A DNA stretch of 64,000 bases from Actinomycetota bacterium. GTDB taxonomy: Bacteria > Actinomycetota > Actinomycetes > S36-B12 > UBA10799. The position numbers were made by a program, and so were the translations under genes. This document shows positions 1 to 8,088 of this stretch, in pieces. Position 1 is the stretch's first letter; each line of letters opens with the position of its first letter. The notes below the pieces were generated by a model, which was not told where the DNA came from, made no database searches, and was given only the letters and a program-made list of their open reading frames with translations. The stretch lies in the NCBI GenBank assembly GCA_020637055.1, contig JACJWR010000002.1:124001-188000 (forward strand). The letters are read 5' to 3'.

Positions 1-359
1 TCGGTCCGGTGGTGCAACCGTGGTACGTCTTGTGGGGATTGCCGCTGCTCGTCGCGGCAGGTCTGAGGCGCAACGAGTTCCGGATCGTGCTGCTCGGCAC
101 CGCCGTGTTCACCCTGCACGCGCTGGCGACATCGAGTTCCACCCAAGACACCTATCTGCAACTCTCCGAGGGAATCGGCCTGCTGATCGTTGCCGGCATC
201 ATCGCGGTGGTCCTCATGACCAGCCCGCGGGAACGCCGACTGCTGCTCGGGGCGCCCGGTGATCCGGGACTGCTTCCGGAGAACCCGATCGCGGCCGGGG
301 TCGCGGCTCGCCGGGTGATCGTCGGTCCCGATGCTGATCCGCCCAGAACCGCCGGTTGA
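1..359 (+). CDS. Polyprenol-phosphate-mannose-dependent alpha-1,6-mannosyltransferase (MptA/MptB family), C-terminal fragment
   Basis: The gene enters from the left edge; only about 118 C-terminal residues are visible. The frame opens with GPVVQPWYVLWGLPLL, which matches the conserved C-terminal VQPWY/LWGLPLL block of the multi-pass mannosyltransferases that extend lipomannan or related glycolipids at the outer face of the membrane. Two hydrophobic segments follow (about residues 25-40 and 50-70 of the fragment) and then a polar tail. It converges on crtI with 15 bp between the stop codons. The family call also rests on synteny: mycobacterial mptA lies beside a polyprenyl synthase and a MetF-like gene, as here. 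The start and catalytic loop are outside the window, so MptA and MptB cannot be separated. Confidence 0.7.
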   Translation, partial: GPVVQPWYVLWGLPLLVAAGLRRNEFRIVLLGTAVFTLHALATSSSTQDTYLQLSEGIGLLIVAGIIAVVLMTSPRERRLLLGAPGDPGLLPENPIAAGVAARRVIVGPDADPPRTAG

Positions 360-374
360 ATACGCCGTCGACCG

Positions 375-1910
375 CTAGCTGCGGGTCGCGCGGGAGGTGT
401 ACCCGGGGTCGATTCCGGTGATCCGCTCGGCCGCCAGACGGCCTGAGATGAGCACCATCGGGACACCGACGCCGGGTTGGGTGCCAGAGCCGGTGAAGAC
501 CACGTTGTCGCCCCACAGGTTTCCGGGTCGGAACGGCCCGGTTTGGCCGAACGAGTGCGCGGCGGCGAAGGGCGCGCCCCGCTCCATCCCGCGGGCAGCC
601 CAATCCGCCGGTGTGGTGAAGTGCTCGATTTCGATGGCATCGCCGAATCCGACGTAACCCCGCGCCTCCAAGGTCTCGACCATCTGATCCCGGTAGCGGG
701 GCCCGACGACCTCCCAATCGATGCCCGCGTCGAGATTCGGCGTGGGGAAAAGGACGTAGTAACTCTGAGAGCCCGCTGGCGCCAGTTCCGGATCGCTGCG
801 ACTCGGGTTGGTGACGAGCAGGCTCGGGTCGGACATCAGGGTGCCGGAATCGATCAGGTCGGTGAACACTCCCTCCCAGGATCGCCCGAAGTGGATGTTG
901 TGGTGGGCGATCTTGCTGTACTCGGCGGACGAGCCGGCCAACAGTAGGGCGCACGATGGGGAGTAGTTGAGCCGGCGCACCGACCAGGGTTCGCGACCCA
1001 GCAACTCCCGGTAAGCCACCGGCAGATCGGGGTTCAACACCACCACATCGGCTGGAATCCGGTCGCCGTCGGCCGTGATGACCCCCGTGGCCCGGTCACC
1101 GTCGAGGTCCACTCGGATCACTTCGGTGTTGTAGCGGAAGGTCACCCCGTGCTTCTCGGCGGCGGCGGCCATCGCGGCCGGCACCGCGTGCATGCCCCCC
1201 TTGGGGAAGAAGACTCCGGCGACCGAGTCCATGTAGGCGATCACGGCGTAGATGGCCAGGGCGTCGTAGGGCGACAGCCCGGCATACATCGCCTGGAAAC
1301 TGTAGACCCGCTGGGTGCGCGGATCCTGCAGGAACTGTTCCACCTTCGGCGCCAACCGGCGGAAGCCGCCGATCGCAACAAGCTTTGCGAGGTCGGGTGT
1401 GAGCAGGTCGAGCGGGGAGTCGATGTTGCGGTCGATGAAGTCACGCATCTCGTAGCGGTACAGGCTGGAGACGAAGTCCACGTAGCGGCGGTAGCCGGCG
1501 GCTTCGCCCGGGCCGATCACCCGCTCGATCTCCTCGGTCATGGCATCGGTGTCGGAATGCACGTCGAGCACCGAACCGTCCGGGTAGAAGGCTCGGTACA
1601 AGGGGTTGACCGGCTGGAGTTCGAGCCAGTCCGACATGTCCTCGCCGATCGAGTCGAAGGCGTCCGCGATCAGGTCCGGCATGGTGAGCACCGTGGGGCC
1701 GGTGTCGAACCGGAACCCGGCCTCTTCGATCACGCCGGCGCGGCCTCCGGGAACGGATTCACGTTCGACCACCGTCACTTCCCGACCGGCGCCTGCCAGG
1801 CGCATGGCGGCCGACAGGCCGGCCAGCCCAGCACCGACCACCACCACGCGGTCGGTGGGCCCCTTGACGGTGCGGGGTGCACCGGGCAGCCATCTCCTCA
1901 ACGAAGCCAT
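375..1910 (-). CDS. crtI: Phytoene desaturase family FAD oxidoreductase (CrtI)
   Basis: 511-residue amine-oxidase-fold carotenoid desaturase, close to the usual 490-520. The N-terminal dinucleotide site VVVGAGLAGLSAA (about residues 24-36) is followed by the family signature GGRAGVIEEAGFRFDTGPTV. The C-terminal FAD motif GSGTQPGVGVPMVLISGR lies near residues 478-495. The protein introduces conjugated double bonds into phytoene or later acyclic carotenoids at the membrane, using FAD. The ATG lies 1 nt after the crtE stop, so the two genes form a translationally linked crtE-crtI pair. No phytoene synthase (crtB) lies between or beside them, so the exact substrate is inferred from family membership. 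Confidence 0.92.
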   Translation of the reverse strand: MASLRRWLPGAPRTVKGPTDRVVVVGAGLAGLSAAMRLAGAGREVTVVERESVPGGRAGVIEEAGFRFDTGPTVLTMPDLIADAFDSIGEDMSDWLELQPVNPLYRAFYPDGSVLDVHSDTDAMTEEIERVIGPGEAAGYRRYVDFVSSLYRYEMRDFIDRNIDSPLDLLTPDLAKLVAIGGFRRLAPKVEQFLQDPRTQRVYSFQAMYAGLSPYDALAIYAVIAYMDSVAGVFFPKGGMHAVPAAMAAAAEKHGVTFRYNTEVIRVDLDGDRATGVITADGDRIPADVVVLNPDLPVAYRELLGREPWSVRRLNYSPSCALLLAGSSAEYSKIAHHNIHFGRSWEGVFTDLIDSGTLMSDPSLLVTNPSRSDPELAPAGSQSYYVLFPTPNLDAGIDWEVVGPRYRDQMVETLEARGYVGFGDAIEIEHFTTPADWAARGMERGAPFAAAHSFGQTGPFRPGNLWGDNVVFTGSGTQPGVGVPMVLISGRLAAERITGIDPGYTSRATRS

Positions 1911-1911
1911 G

Positions 1912-2988
1912 TCATACCTTCCTCGCGGTCGCCGCCACGATGAGGCCGACGAGCACGTCGGCGGCGGGTGGGTGCAGATCCACCTCGGTGATCGCCGCGT
2001 GTGACTCCTCGGCGAGTTCTGCGATCAGGGTCTCGACCTGCGCCAGGGCCCCGGTCTCGGTGATGATCTCGCGCATCTGATCGATGTGGTCGGCGTCGAG
2101 CGACGGGTCGCCCAGGTAGGTGCGCAGCACGTGGGCTTGGCCCGGGGAGGCAGCTTCCAGTGCCTTGGCCACCAGCACCGTGCGCTTTCCCTCACGTAAG
2201 TCGTCGCCGGCCGGCTTGCCGGTCATCTCCGGGTCGCCGAACACGCCGAGCACGTCGTCGCGCAATTGGAAGGCGGCACCCAGCGGGAGTCCGTACGCGG
2301 AGTAGGCATCGCGAATCTCCGGTGGTGCCCCCGCCAGCGCCGCGCCCAGATGCAGCGGACGTTCGATGGTGTACTTCGCGCTCTTGTAGCGCACGACGCG
2401 CATCGCCCGTTCCACCGATCCGCCGCCCCGGGCCTGCTCCAGCAGATCGAGGTACTGCCCGGCCATCAGTTCCACCCGCATCTCGTCGTACACGGGTTTG
2501 CCGCGCGCCAGGGCTGCGGCCGGAAGTCCGCTGTCGAGCAGCATCTGGTCTGCCCACGCCAGGCACAGGTCGCCCACGAGGATCGCCGAACCCAGGCCGA
2601 AGGCCTCCGACGAGCCCAGCCAGGAGTTGCCCCGGTGCAGCGAGGCGAAGCGACGGTGCGCGGCGGGCATCCCGCGGCGGGTGTCCGAGCCGTCCATCAC
2701 GTCGTCATGGATTAGCGCGCAGGCCTGGAGGAACTCCAGCGAGGCGGCCGCGTCCATCGCCGCCGGGGAATCTTCGCCGCCAGCCCCCCGCCAGCCCCAG
2801 TAACAGAACGCGGGCCGGAGTCGCTTACCGCCGGCGAGGAGATCGGTGACGGACTCGGATAGTGGGGCGACATCGGGGGACACCAAGTCGAGCACGTCCA
2901 CCTGCGAAGCCAAGAACGACTGCACGGACTTGCTCACGCGAGTGCGGAGGTCTTCTCTGTCCAGTGGGGAGATGTCCGCCTGCTCCAT
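1912..2988 (-). CDS. crtE: Polyprenyl diphosphate synthase (geranylgeranyl-type, CrtE/IdsA)
   Basis: 358-residue trans-prenyltransferase that condenses isopentenyl diphosphate with allylic diphosphates in the cytosol. The first aspartate-rich motif, LIHDDVMDGSDTRRG, is near residues 92-106. The second, FQLRDDVLGVFGD, is near 240-252. KRLRPAFCYW near residues 55-64 is the usual substrate-binding KRLRP block. The bulky side chains before the first DDxxD are consistent with a C20 product, but chain length cannot be fixed from sequence alone. It heads the crtE-crtI pair. A TAGGCT box sits exactly 6 nt before the ATG, so the mRNA is probably leaderless. It is divergent from metF across 69 bp. Confidence 0.9.
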   Translation of the reverse strand: MEQADISPLDREDLRTRVSKSVQSFLASQVDVLDLVSPDVAPLSESVTDLLAGGKRLRPAFCYWGWRGAGGEDSPAAMDAAASLEFLQACALIHDDVMDGSDTRRGMPAAHRRFASLHRGNSWLGSSEAFGLGSAILVGDLCLAWADQMLLDSGLPAAALARGKPVYDEMRVELMAGQYLDLLEQARGGGSVERAMRVVRYKSAKYTIERPLHLGAALAGAPPEIRDAYSAYGLPLGAAFQLRDDVLGVFGDPEMTGKPAGDDLREGKRTVLVAKALEAASPGQAHVLRTYLGDPSLDADHIDQMREIITETGALAQVETLIAELAEESHAAITEVDLHPPAADVLVGLIVAATARKV

Positions 2989-2994
2989 GGCCCC

Positions 2995-3000
2995 AGCCTA
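2995..3000 (-). promoter_or_regulatory. -10 box of crtE (leaderless promoter)
   Basis: TAGGCT on the minus strand, followed by 6 nt and then the crtE ATG at 2988. This spacing places the transcription start at or next to the A of the ATG. There is no ribosome binding site. No convincing -35 is visible. Confidence 0.55.
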
Positions 3001-3044
3001 CGGCGCACCGACGTGGGCGGCACGCAGACAGTCGACCGGCGGCG

Positions 3045-3050
3045 TATCCT
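3045..3050 (+). promoter_or_regulatory. -10 box of metF (leaderless promoter)
   Basis: TATCCT, 7 nt before the metF ATG at 3058. There is no Shine-Dalgarno sequence between them, so translation probably begins on a leaderless transcript. This supports the ATG at 3058 over an in-frame start at 3013. Confidence 0.55.
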
Positions 3051-3057
3051 TGCCCGC

Positions 3058-3939
3058 ATGTCTTTCTCTGTGGCCCAACACGTTGCGGAGGGTGGGAAGT
3101 CGTTTTCGTTCGAATTCTTCCCACCCAAGACCGACGTCGGCGAGCGCAATCTCTGGCACACCATCAACGAGTTGCACCACCTCGCGCCGACCTTCGTGTC
3201 GGTCACCTACGGCGCCGGTGGTTCCACCCGGGATCGCACGATTCGGCTGACCGGCAGGATCGCCCAAGAGACCGACCTGCTGCCGGTCGGCCACCTCACC
3301 TGCGTGGGTTCGTCCAGGGAAGAACTCGCCGAGATCGTCGATGCGTACTCGGCGGCCGGGGTGCACCACGTGCTGGCGCTGCGCGGAGATCCTCCCGGCG
3401 GGTTGGACGCACCGTGGGAGTCCCACCCGGGCGGCCTCGAGCATGCCGACGAATTGGTCCGGCTGGTGGACAGCCGGGGCGATTTCACAGTGGGCGTGGC
3501 GGCTTTCCCGGAGGGTCACCCGGAGGCCCCGAGTCTGGACGACGACGCCAAGGTGCTGCTCCGCAAGCAGGAGGCGGGGGCGGACTTCGCCATCACACAG
3601 TTCTTCTTCAATGCCGACGACTACTTCCGGTTGGTGGATCGGGCCAACCGGATCGGCGTCGACATCCCCATTCTGCCGGGCATCATGCCGGTCACCAACG
3701 TCAGCCAGATCCGCCGGTTCGCCAAACTCTCCGGGGCCGAATTCCCGGCTGACCTCGCCGACCGATTCCTGGCGCTCGGCGACGATCCGGAAGCGGTGAT
3801 CGACATGGGGGTCGAGGTGGCGGCTCAAATGTGCCGGACGCTGCTCGACGAAGGTGCACCCGGACTGCACTTCTACACCCTCAACAGGTCGAATTCGACC
3901 CTGCAGGTGTTTCGGGAACTGGGGCTAGAAGCGACCTGA
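3058..3939 (+). CDS. metF: 5,10-methylenetetrahydrofolate reductase
   Basis: 293-residue TIM-barrel flavoprotein that reduces 5,10-methylene-THF to 5-methyl-THF for methionine synthesis. N-terminal FSFEFFPPKTDVGERNL is the family signature. FVSVTYGAGGSTRDRT, VLALRGDPP and DFAITQFFFNADDYFR follow in the expected order and line the FAD and folate site. The length equals that of bacterial MetF (about 290-300). The ATG at 3058 is preferred because the family motif begins a few residues later and a TATCCT box lies 7 nt upstream. The stop codon overlaps the start of the next gene (TGATG), so the two are co-translated. Confidence 0.95.
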   Translation: MSFSVAQHVAEGGKSFSFEFFPPKTDVGERNLWHTINELHHLAPTFVSVTYGAGGSTRDRTIRLTGRIAQETDLLPVGHLTCVGSSREELAEIVDAYSAAGVHHVLALRGDPPGGLDAPWESHPGGLEHADELVRLVDSRGDFTVGVAAFPEGHPEAPSLDDDAKVLLRKQEAGADFAITQFFFNADDYFRLVDRANRIGVDIPILPGIMPVTNVSQIRRFAKLSGAEFPADLADRFLALGDDPEAVIDMGVEVAAQMCRTLLDEGAPGLHFYTLNRSNSTLQVFRELGLEAT

Positions 3940-4610
3940 TGCCCGCGATGGATCGCGAGGAGTACCTTCGCCGCTGGGCCGAATTGCACGGCGGCATGGA
4001 ACCTTCGTCGAATCGTCTCGTCGCGTTCTGGTTGACCGTGGTGCATGCGCTGGCGCGACCGCTGGTCGCGCTTGGAGCCTCCCCGAATGCCGTGACCACC
4101 TTGGGGCTGGGGATCGTGCTGGCGGCAGTCGGCGCGGCTGCTGCCGGCGGACCGTGGCTGCTGTTGGCCGGGCTGCTCGTGCTGCTCTCCGGTCTGGCGG
4201 ACAACCTCGACGGCGCGGTGGCCGTCATGACCTCACGTACCTCGAGGTGGGGATACGTCTACGACTCGGTGGTCGATCGGATCGCCGACCTGCTCTTCTT
4301 GCTCGCCTTGTGGCTGGCCGGCGCTCCCGCGTGGGTCTGCATCGTCACCGGCGGTCTCACGTTCCTGCAGGAGTACGCGCGGGCCCGGGCCGCGGCGGCG
4401 GGAATGAGCGAGATCGGTGTGGTGAGTGTGTGGGAGCGGCCCAGCAGAGTGCTCGTGGTGGGCATGTTCCTGTTTGCTGACGGCCTGTATGGGGGCGATG
4501 TGACGGAGTTGGCCGTGGTCGGTGCCGCGGTGGCGGCGCTGCTGGCCGTGGTGGGAACGGGTCAGGTGCTCGTGATGATCCGCCGACGGTTGCGCCAGTC
4601 GGCGGACTGA
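3939..4610 (+). CDS. CDP-alcohol phosphatidyltransferase family membrane protein
   Basis: 223-residue integral membrane enzyme of the family that exchanges CMP on a CDP-alcohol or CDP-diacylglycerol for another alcohol. The signature is at about residues 88-113: DNLDGAV, then GYVYDSVVD, which supplies all four metal-binding aspartates of D-x2-DG-x2-AR-x8-G-x3-D-x3-D. The arginine of the usual AR pair is replaced by valine (AV). About five or six hydrophobic helices are visible. It overlaps metF by one base. A second ATG at 3948 would give MDREEYLRRW and is also plausible. The acceptor alcohol cannot be named. It converges on the second crtI-type gene. Confidence 0.85.
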   Translation: MPAMDREEYLRRWAELHGGMEPSSNRLVAFWLTVVHALARPLVALGASPNAVTTLGLGIVLAAVGAAAAGGPWLLLAGLLVLLSGLADNLDGAVAVMTSRTSRWGYVYDSVVDRIADLLFLLALWLAGAPAWVCIVTGGLTFLQEYARARAAAAGMSEIGVVSVWERPSRVLVVGMFLFADGLYGGDVTELAVVGAAVAALLAVVGTGQVLVMIRRRLRQSAD

Positions 4611-4661
4611 GCGCGGTCCGCCGGCTCTCCCCGGGCGTCTGCCGCCGGGCAGCAGGCCCGA

Positions 4662-6155
4662 TCAGGCGCGGCCGATGAGGTTGGCGACGATCTCGGCGCT
4701 CATGCCCACCAGCGGCAGGCCGCCTCCTGGGTGGGCCGACCCGCCGACCAAATAGAGGCCCTTTATCGGGGATTGGTTGGCGGGTCGCAGGAATGCCGCG
4801 CGGGTGCCGTTCGACGAGGTTCCGTAGATCGCACCACCCGGCGCGCCCGCCTCGTCGGCGAGATCGGCCGGAGTACGCACCACCCGCCATAGCACCCGAT
4901 CGGCCAGGTCGATGCCACGTCGGGCGAGCACGGTCATCAGATGGTCGGCGTAGGCTTCGGCCACACCTGGGGCACGCCAGTCCACGCAGCCCGGGCCGGT
5001 GCCGTGGCGGGGTGCGTTCACCAGCACGAACCAGGATTCATGCTCGGCATCGGGGCGCATGGCCGCATCGTCGGGGGCGCAGACATAGATCGTGGGATCG
5101 TCCACCGGTGTGGCGGATCGACCGAAGAGCGAGTCGAACTCGGCGTCGTAGTCGGCCGGGAAGCACACGTTGTGGTGGGCCAGGCCCGGGGTGCGGCCGC
5201 GTACCGCCAGCAGCAGTACAAATCCTGAGAAGGACGGAGTGGCTTTGGCCAGCGCCTTGGCCGCAGGTCGGGCCGCAGCATCGTCGATCAATCGGTTGTA
5301 GATCTCGCTGGCATCGGCATTGGCGACGACGATGTCGGCGTCGAAGCGTTCGCCGTTCACGGTGTGTACGGCCCGCACCGAACCGGCTATGGTCTCGATC
5401 CGGTCGACCATGGTGTCGAAGTGCACGTCGATGGACCGCTCTTGCAGTCGCTGGTACAGCGCGTCGGCAAGCGTACGAACGCCACCCCCGAGGTGCCAGG
5501 CGCCGAATGTCTGCTCGACGTAGGGCACCGTGATCAATGCGGCGGGGGCTCGGCGCGGGTCCGACCCGGTGTAGGTGGCGTAGCGGTCGAGCAGTGTGAC
5601 GAGGCGAGGATCGCGCAGGTGGGACCGGCCCGCGCCGCGCAGCGTCTGCCACGGCGCCACGAGTCGGATGTCGGAGGCGCTGCGGGCCAGTGGTAGAAGA
5701 TCCCGCAGGCCGGTGAGTGGGGATTCCAGCACTGGCCGCCGAGTGAGCCGCCACACCTCGGCGGCCCTGCGCATCAACCCCTGCCAGTCGTCGGCGGCGG
5801 ATCCCCCAAGTGCATCCCCGAGGGCTGCGGCGACCGCCCCCGCGCCAGCCCCGGGGAGTTCGGCGCGGGTGCCGTCGGCCCAGGTGTATGCGAAGCCGGG
5901 CTCCACCGGGCGGAGGTCGACCACGTCGTCGAGTTCCGACCGCCCGGTCTTGATGAACAGGTCCCGGTACACCGCGGGCAAGGTGAGCAAGCTGGGGCCG
6001 GTGTCGAAGACGAAACCGTCGCGACGGTAGGTGCCCAGTTTGCCCCCATAGCTGGCGGCCTGCTCCACAAGCGTGACCTGGTGACCTTTGACGGACAACC
6101 GCGCCGCCGCGGCCATCCCACCCATTCCGGCCCCGATCACAACGATTCGCGCCAC
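4662..6155 (-). CDS. Second CrtI-family carotenoid desaturase or oxygenase (CrtI/CrtD-like)
   Basis: 497-residue FAD-dependent paralogue of the crtI at 375-1910. It starts with a GTG that places the dinucleotide motif IVVIGAGMGGMAAAARL at the N-terminus. It then has the family signature GGKLGTYRRDGFVFDTGPSL and ends with LYLVGGSAHPGGGLPLVGMS. The longer reading frame starting upstream at 6413 lacks family similarity and overlaps the divergent gene, so it was discarded. Having two CrtI paralogues near CruF suggests one phytoene desaturase and one that acts later, such as a 3,4-desaturase (CrtD type) on hydroxylated carotenoids. That division of labour is inference. It is divergent from the VanX-like gene across 42 bp that contain a palindrome. 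Confidence 0.88.
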   Translation of the reverse strand: MARIVVIGAGMGGMAAAARLSVKGHQVTLVEQAASYGGKLGTYRRDGFVFDTGPSLLTLPAVYRDLFIKTGRSELDDVVDLRPVEPGFAYTWADGTRAELPGAGAGAVAAALGDALGGSAADDWQGLMRRAAEVWRLTRRPVLESPLTGLRDLLPLARSASDIRLVAPWQTLRGAGRSHLRDPRLVTLLDRYATYTGSDPRRAPAALITVPYVEQTFGAWHLGGGVRTLADALYQRLQERSIDVHFDTMVDRIETIAGSVRAVHTVNGERFDADIVVANADASEIYNRLIDDAAARPAAKALAKATPSFSGFVLLLAVRGRTPGLAHHNVCFPADYDAEFDSLFGRSATPVDDPTIYVCAPDDAAMRPDAEHESWFVLVNAPRHGTGPGCVDWRAPGVAEAYADHLMTVLARRGIDLADRVLWRVVRTPADLADEAGAPGGAIYGTSSNGTRAAFLRPANQSPIKGLYLVGGSAHPGGGLPLVGMSAEIVANLIGRA

Positions 6156-6174
6156 GCCCCCAGCGTGCCAGAAG

Positions 6175-6186
6175 GCCCGATCGGGC
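6175..6186. promoter_or_regulatory. Palindrome in a divergent intergenic region (possible operator)
   Basis: GCCCGATCGGGC is a perfect 12-bp palindrome centred in the 42 bp between the divergent starts of the second desaturase (6155) and the dipeptidase (6198). An outer dyad, CGTGCC at 6164-6169 and GGCACG at 6184-6189, overlaps it. Position and symmetry suggest a protein-binding site for a dimeric regulator. Neither flanking gene has a clear -10 box here. Confidence 0.35.
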
Positions 6187-6197
6187 ACGATGTGGCC

Positions 6198-6953
6198 ATG
6201 ACCGAATACGCCTGGGCTACCGTGCCGGCACACACCCGGATCCAGCGCGCTCCGGGCCCTTTCGCAGCGCTGCCGCACCTGCTCGACGCCGACGCCGACG
6301 ATGCCGCACCGCTGCCGCCGGTGCCGGATTTCGCCAGCGGCGACGCGGAGCCGCTGCTTCCCCTGGCGGGCCTGAGTCCCCGGATCAGCACTCTGGACGT
6401 CTACCTCCGCCACGAATTCCCGTATTCCGTCGAGCAGGTGTACCTCCGATCCGGGGCGGCATCGCGGCTGGCGTCGGCGGTCGAACGCCTACCGGAGCCC
6501 TTTGGGCTGGTGGTGTTCGACGGTTGGCGGGATCCGCGACTACAGCAGTTCCTCTTCGACCGCGCGTACGCCGAACCGGGCCTGCCGCCCGGGTTCGTGG
6601 CCGCCCCCACCGAGGATCCAGCGCGGCCGACGCCGCACAGCACCGGCGGCACCGCGGACCTCAGCCTCAGTTTCGAAGGTCAGCCACTCGGGTTGGGCAC
6701 CGCATTCGACGAGTTCTCCGAGCACGCGTTCACCCGCTCGTTGGAAGTGACGTCCAGCGGCACGACCACCGCCCAAGACGTTGCCAGGGAGCTGCGGCGG
6801 CTGCTGTTCTCGGTGTTGAGCGCAGCGGGATTTGTGGTGCTGGCGCGAGAGTGGTGGCACTTCGAATACGGAACACGGCTGTGGTCCGCGGTCACCGGGG
6901 CGCCGGCCCGCTACCACGCGGCGCCACGGCCACGGGGCGACCTCGCCATCTGA
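6198..6953 (+). CDS. M15D peptidase, D-alanyl-D-alanine dipeptidase (VanX/DdpX-like)
   Basis: 251-residue zinc peptidase of the VanX family, which cleaves D-Ala-D-Ala dipeptide. Visible motifs are VVFDGWRDPRLQ (substrate-contacting Arg), PHSTGGTADLSL (zinc ligands in the H-x6-D pattern, about residues 142-149) and EWWHFEYG (catalytic Glu and third zinc ligand His, about residues 222-229). No signal peptide is seen, which agrees with cytoplasmic VanX enzymes. There are no vanH or vanA genes nearby, so a role in D-Ala-D-Ala turnover is more likely than vancomycin resistance. The ATG follows the divergent palindrome; the longer frame from 6081 overlaps the neighbouring gene. The last 62 bp overlap the 3' end of the convergent glycosyltransferase. 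Confidence 0.85.
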   Translation: MTEYAWATVPAHTRIQRAPGPFAALPHLLDADADDAAPLPPVPDFASGDAEPLLPLAGLSPRISTLDVYLRHEFPYSVEQVYLRSGAASRLASAVERLPEPFGLVVFDGWRDPRLQQFLFDRAYAEPGLPPGFVAAPTEDPARPTPHSTGGTADLSLSFEGQPLGLGTAFDEFSEHAFTRSLEVTSSGTTTAQDVARELRRLLFSVLSAAGFVVLAREWWHFEYGTRLWSAVTGAPARYHAAPRPRGDLAI

Positions 6954-8088
6954 GCCGGCCTTGCCGGTGGCGTCGGAACGACTCGGCCACCAGTCCGCCG
7001 AAAGCCGTGATACTCGCCGGGTGGGCAAGGGCGTCGGGAAAACTCCGTTGACCGGTACGGGTCGCCACCGCGAGTCGTCCGACGACTGCAGCCGTGTACC
7101 CGAGGGCACCGAGCGTTCGTTCGGTCCGTGCCGGGCCGAACAGCAGGCCGAGCGCCGGCGCCACGTAGACGACCCCCAATGCAGCAACAGCGGCGGCGGC
7201 CGCCGGCGCCGAACCGAACGCCGACCAGAGGCTCTTGGTGTAGCCGTGGACGAGTTCGAGGTCGGAGTCGTACATGCGACAGGTCGCCAGGTCACTGCCG
7301 TCGGCCATCCCGCCGACGCCGCCCGCGGTCTTCACCGCCCGCACCAGGGCGACGTCTTCGATCACTTCGCCGCGCACGGCCCGGTGGCCAGCCGCAGCGT
7401 CGTAGCTCGGGCGTCGGATCACCAGGAACTGGCCGTTTCCGGTGGCCGTGCTCGGGCGACGACTGCGAGCGGCCCGATCCAGCACCAGCGTGGTCAGCCA
7501 GGACCACTCCAGCAGCGGTTGCACCAGTCGGCCGAGCACTCCGGCCGTGAGTTGCCTTGGGTAGGGGCAGACGACGTCGTACCCGGCATCGTCCAACAAG
7601 GAGGCCGCGGCCTCAGCGGCGCCTGCAGACAGCACGACGTCGGCATCGACGAATACCAGCACCTCGCCAACTGCCTGTTCGGCCAGCCGGGCGCATGCCC
7701 AGGGCTTGCCGAGCCAGCCGGGAGGAGGTTCGGAGCCGTCGGTGATCAATCGCAGACGTGGGTCGGCTCCGAGCACATCGCGGACCACCTCGGCGGTGCC
7801 GTCGGTGGAGTTGTCGTCCAGCACGATGATCTCCAGGCATTCCTGCTCGGCAAGCGCCTGCAGGCAGGGTCGCACCCGGTGCGCCTCATCTCGGAGCGGG
7901 AGCAGGATCGACACGGAACCGCCGTGGCCGGACGACTGATTCGAAGTCGCATCGGAGGCCGTCCCCGGCCGAGCCGACGGGACGATGCGCAGGTTGCGCA
8001 GACTGTTGATGGTCCCGGCCAACGCCAGCACACCCGCCACGCCCAGCGTTGCCCGCCATCCGGCGCGGAGTGGTTGGGTGCCGGCCAT
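6892..8088 (-). CDS. Family 2 glycosyltransferase, carotenoid glycosyltransferase-like (CruG/CrtQ type)
   Basis: 398-residue GT-A glycosyltransferase with an N-terminal membrane anchor (about residues 12-27). SVSILLPLRDEAHRV and EIIVLDDNSTDGTAEVV are the nucleotide-sugar binding blocks. EVLVFVDADVVL carries the DxD metal site, and EDVALVRAVKTAG corresponds to the acceptor-side ED motif. Two or three hydrophobic helices follow near residues 285-320. It is the last gene of the minus-strand operon and overlaps the cruF stop by one base (ATGA). The cruF-cruG pairing known in cyanobacteria suggests that it glycosylates the tertiary hydroxyl made by CruF. The sugar donor is unknown. Confidence 0.82.
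   Translation of the reverse strand: MAGTQPLRAGWRATLGVAGVLALAGTINSLRNLRIVPSARPGTASDATSNQSSGHGGSVSILLPLRDEAHRVRPCLQALAEQECLEIIVLDDNSTDGTAEVVRDVLGADPRLRLITDGSEPPPGWLGKPWACARLAEQAVGEVLVFVDADVVLSAGAAEAAASLLDDAGYDVVCPYPRQLTAGVLGRLVQPLLEWSWLTTLVLDRAARSRRPSTATGNGQFLVIRRPSYDAAAGHRAVRGEVIEDVALVRAVKTAGGVGGMADGSDLATCRMYDSDLELVHGYTKSLWSAFGSAPAAAAAVAALGVVYVAPALGLLFGPARTERTLGALGYTAAVVGRLAVATRTGQRSFPDALAHPASITAFGGLVAESFRRHRQGRLRWRGRPVAVAPRGSGPAPR

Noticed and set aside
6198..6953. Vancomycin-resistance gene cluster
   Set aside because: Only a VanX-like dipeptidase is present; there is no vanH, vanA or sensor kinase pair.
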